NCBI GenBank assembly: GCA_916610825.1
Contig: OU744450.1
Coordinates: 21,813,838 to 21,877,837 of the forward strand
Source: Haliclystus octoradiatus
Taxonomy: Eukaryota; Cnidaria; Staurozoa; Stauromedusae; Haliclystidae
DNA length: 64,000 bases
Direction of reading: 5' to 3'
Made by a program: the position numbers and the translations under genes. How positions within the stretch are numbered: the stretch's first letter is position 1; the number at the start of each line of letters is the position of its first letter. Under the pieces are notes generated by a model. That model was given only the letters and a program-made list of their open reading frames with translations. It was not told the origin of the DNA and made no database searches. Shown piece after piece: positions 63,060-64,000 of this stretch.

Positions 63060-63876
63060 ATTTACACTGCAGCAAAAAAGGCACGGTACTCGTCAATTAA
63101 CACCCGAGGTGTTAACAAGAATGCGGCCCATGCTGTTTTTTTTCAGGGTTTACACAGCTTATTAAAAACTGTTTTCAGGATCGCCCGTGCCTATTTTTAC
63201 GCGGTCCGAGATTGAAAACTTACAAACTGAATTATAGGTTTCTCATTATTTAATGGTTTTACAGGTGAAATTCGATAAATTGAGATTCAATTATGTTAAA
63301 TAACTTGTAAGGATTCCGTTGAACTGAAAATCACTATGTTTTTCATCAATTATAATATTTAAGTTTTTGTTACATTCCTATCTCCATTGAGCAAAATTCA
63401 AATACATTTGGCTTAGTCTTTCACCTCCTGAACATGCTACCACGCCAGATCAGTATTTCTGTGACAAAATACACATCTAAATTTACGCTCCGCATTCGTA
63501 ATTACAATTTGCATAATTAAACATTATATTACAGAAACTTCATTAATTTTCAAAAGAAATACGTAACAAAATATGCTTAATGTGCTTATCTAGCTTTGGT
63601 AATCTTTAGTCTGTTACTGATTTTATTAGAAAACCTCAGAATTCCACTGTAAAGAGACGCAACTTCTACGATGACGTCATAATTACTGCAAAACGGCACG
63701 GTGCCCACTTTTTGAGCGGGCCGAGACTACCTCCAGAAATGATCTCGGCCCGATCAAAATAGTAGGCACGGTGCCGCTTTTCAATGTCTGAAAAAGCCGT
63801 TTAGACAGTGTTTTTGCTTGGCCCGTGCTCAAAAACACTTAACACTTGCCTTTTTTGCTGCAGTGTAAATGGCCCT
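63060..63876. mobile_element. Nested non-autonomous element, about 0.8 kb, at the right end
   Basis: CATTTACACTGCAGCAAAAA on the left and TTTTTGCTGCAGTGTAAATG on the right, with weaker arms inside (GGCACGG, CGGCCCGTGC words). Its last 16 bp equal the giant element's terminus, so it may belong to the same superfamily. Its left end lacks the first four bases. No coding frame. Confidence 0.65.
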
Positions 63877-64000
63877 TTACAGTGCCATGTCCATGACCCC
63901 ATATTTCAATACAATATTCAAAATGGGGCTTGATCATACAGTTGTAAATTTGTAATTTGTGTTGCACAGAAAGAAAGTTTTTTAATCTAATTAATGAATA

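Overview
AT-rich, intron-rich metazoan nuclear DNA. It holds two complete host housekeeping genes and many mobile elements. The two host proteins, a tRNA-derived SINE, several MITE families and a KDZ-class transposase point to a marine invertebrate. The phylum cannot be fixed from this window alone.

Layout. 1-2.3 kb: a decayed minus-strand LINE split by a non-autonomous hAT element with an 8-bp target duplication. 2.85-16.8 kb: plus-strand ALAD (delta-aminolevulinic acid dehydratase), 12 exons, 340 aa, with introns full of MITEs and SINEs. 17.4-27.0 kb: minus-strand ACBD6 (acyl-CoA-binding protein with ankyrin repeats), 8 exons, 246 aa, including a 31-nt exon. The two genes converge tail to tail about 640 bp apart. 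27.1-34.1 kb: mostly decayed repeats and LINE fragments, with no gene I can name.

34.15-63.88 kb: the most unusual part. A 59-bp perfect inverted repeat (34169-34227 / 63001-63059) and an 82-bp, about 94% identical inner inverted repeat (40061-40142 / 62778-62859) bracket about 29.7 kb. Just inside the inner left repeat starts a 17-exon transposase of the Kyakuja-Dileera-Zisupton (KDZ) class, with a CxC cysteine cluster and candidate D/D/E residues. A 210-bp tandem array between the outer and inner left repeats carries a motif from the terminal repeat, as transposase-binding iterons would. Inside the same brackets a minus-strand multi-exon gene encodes a homeodomain-like DNA-binding region. 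I read the whole as one giant KDZ element, possibly with cargo, later hit by other elements. These are a 5'-truncated LINE (12-bp TSD), a 2.3-kb palindromic TTAA-flanked element, a SINE (11-bp TSD), and an intact LTR retrotransposon whose two 247-bp LTRs look identical, with a 5-bp TSD. That retrotransposon has gag and pol overlapping in the -1 frame, with a GGGAAAC heptamer in the right register.

Exon boundaries of ALAD, ACBD6 and the transposase were built by hand from splice consensus, reading-frame phase and remembered family sequences. ALAD and ACBD6 join without any frame conflict. The transposase has one junction without a visible GT donor.
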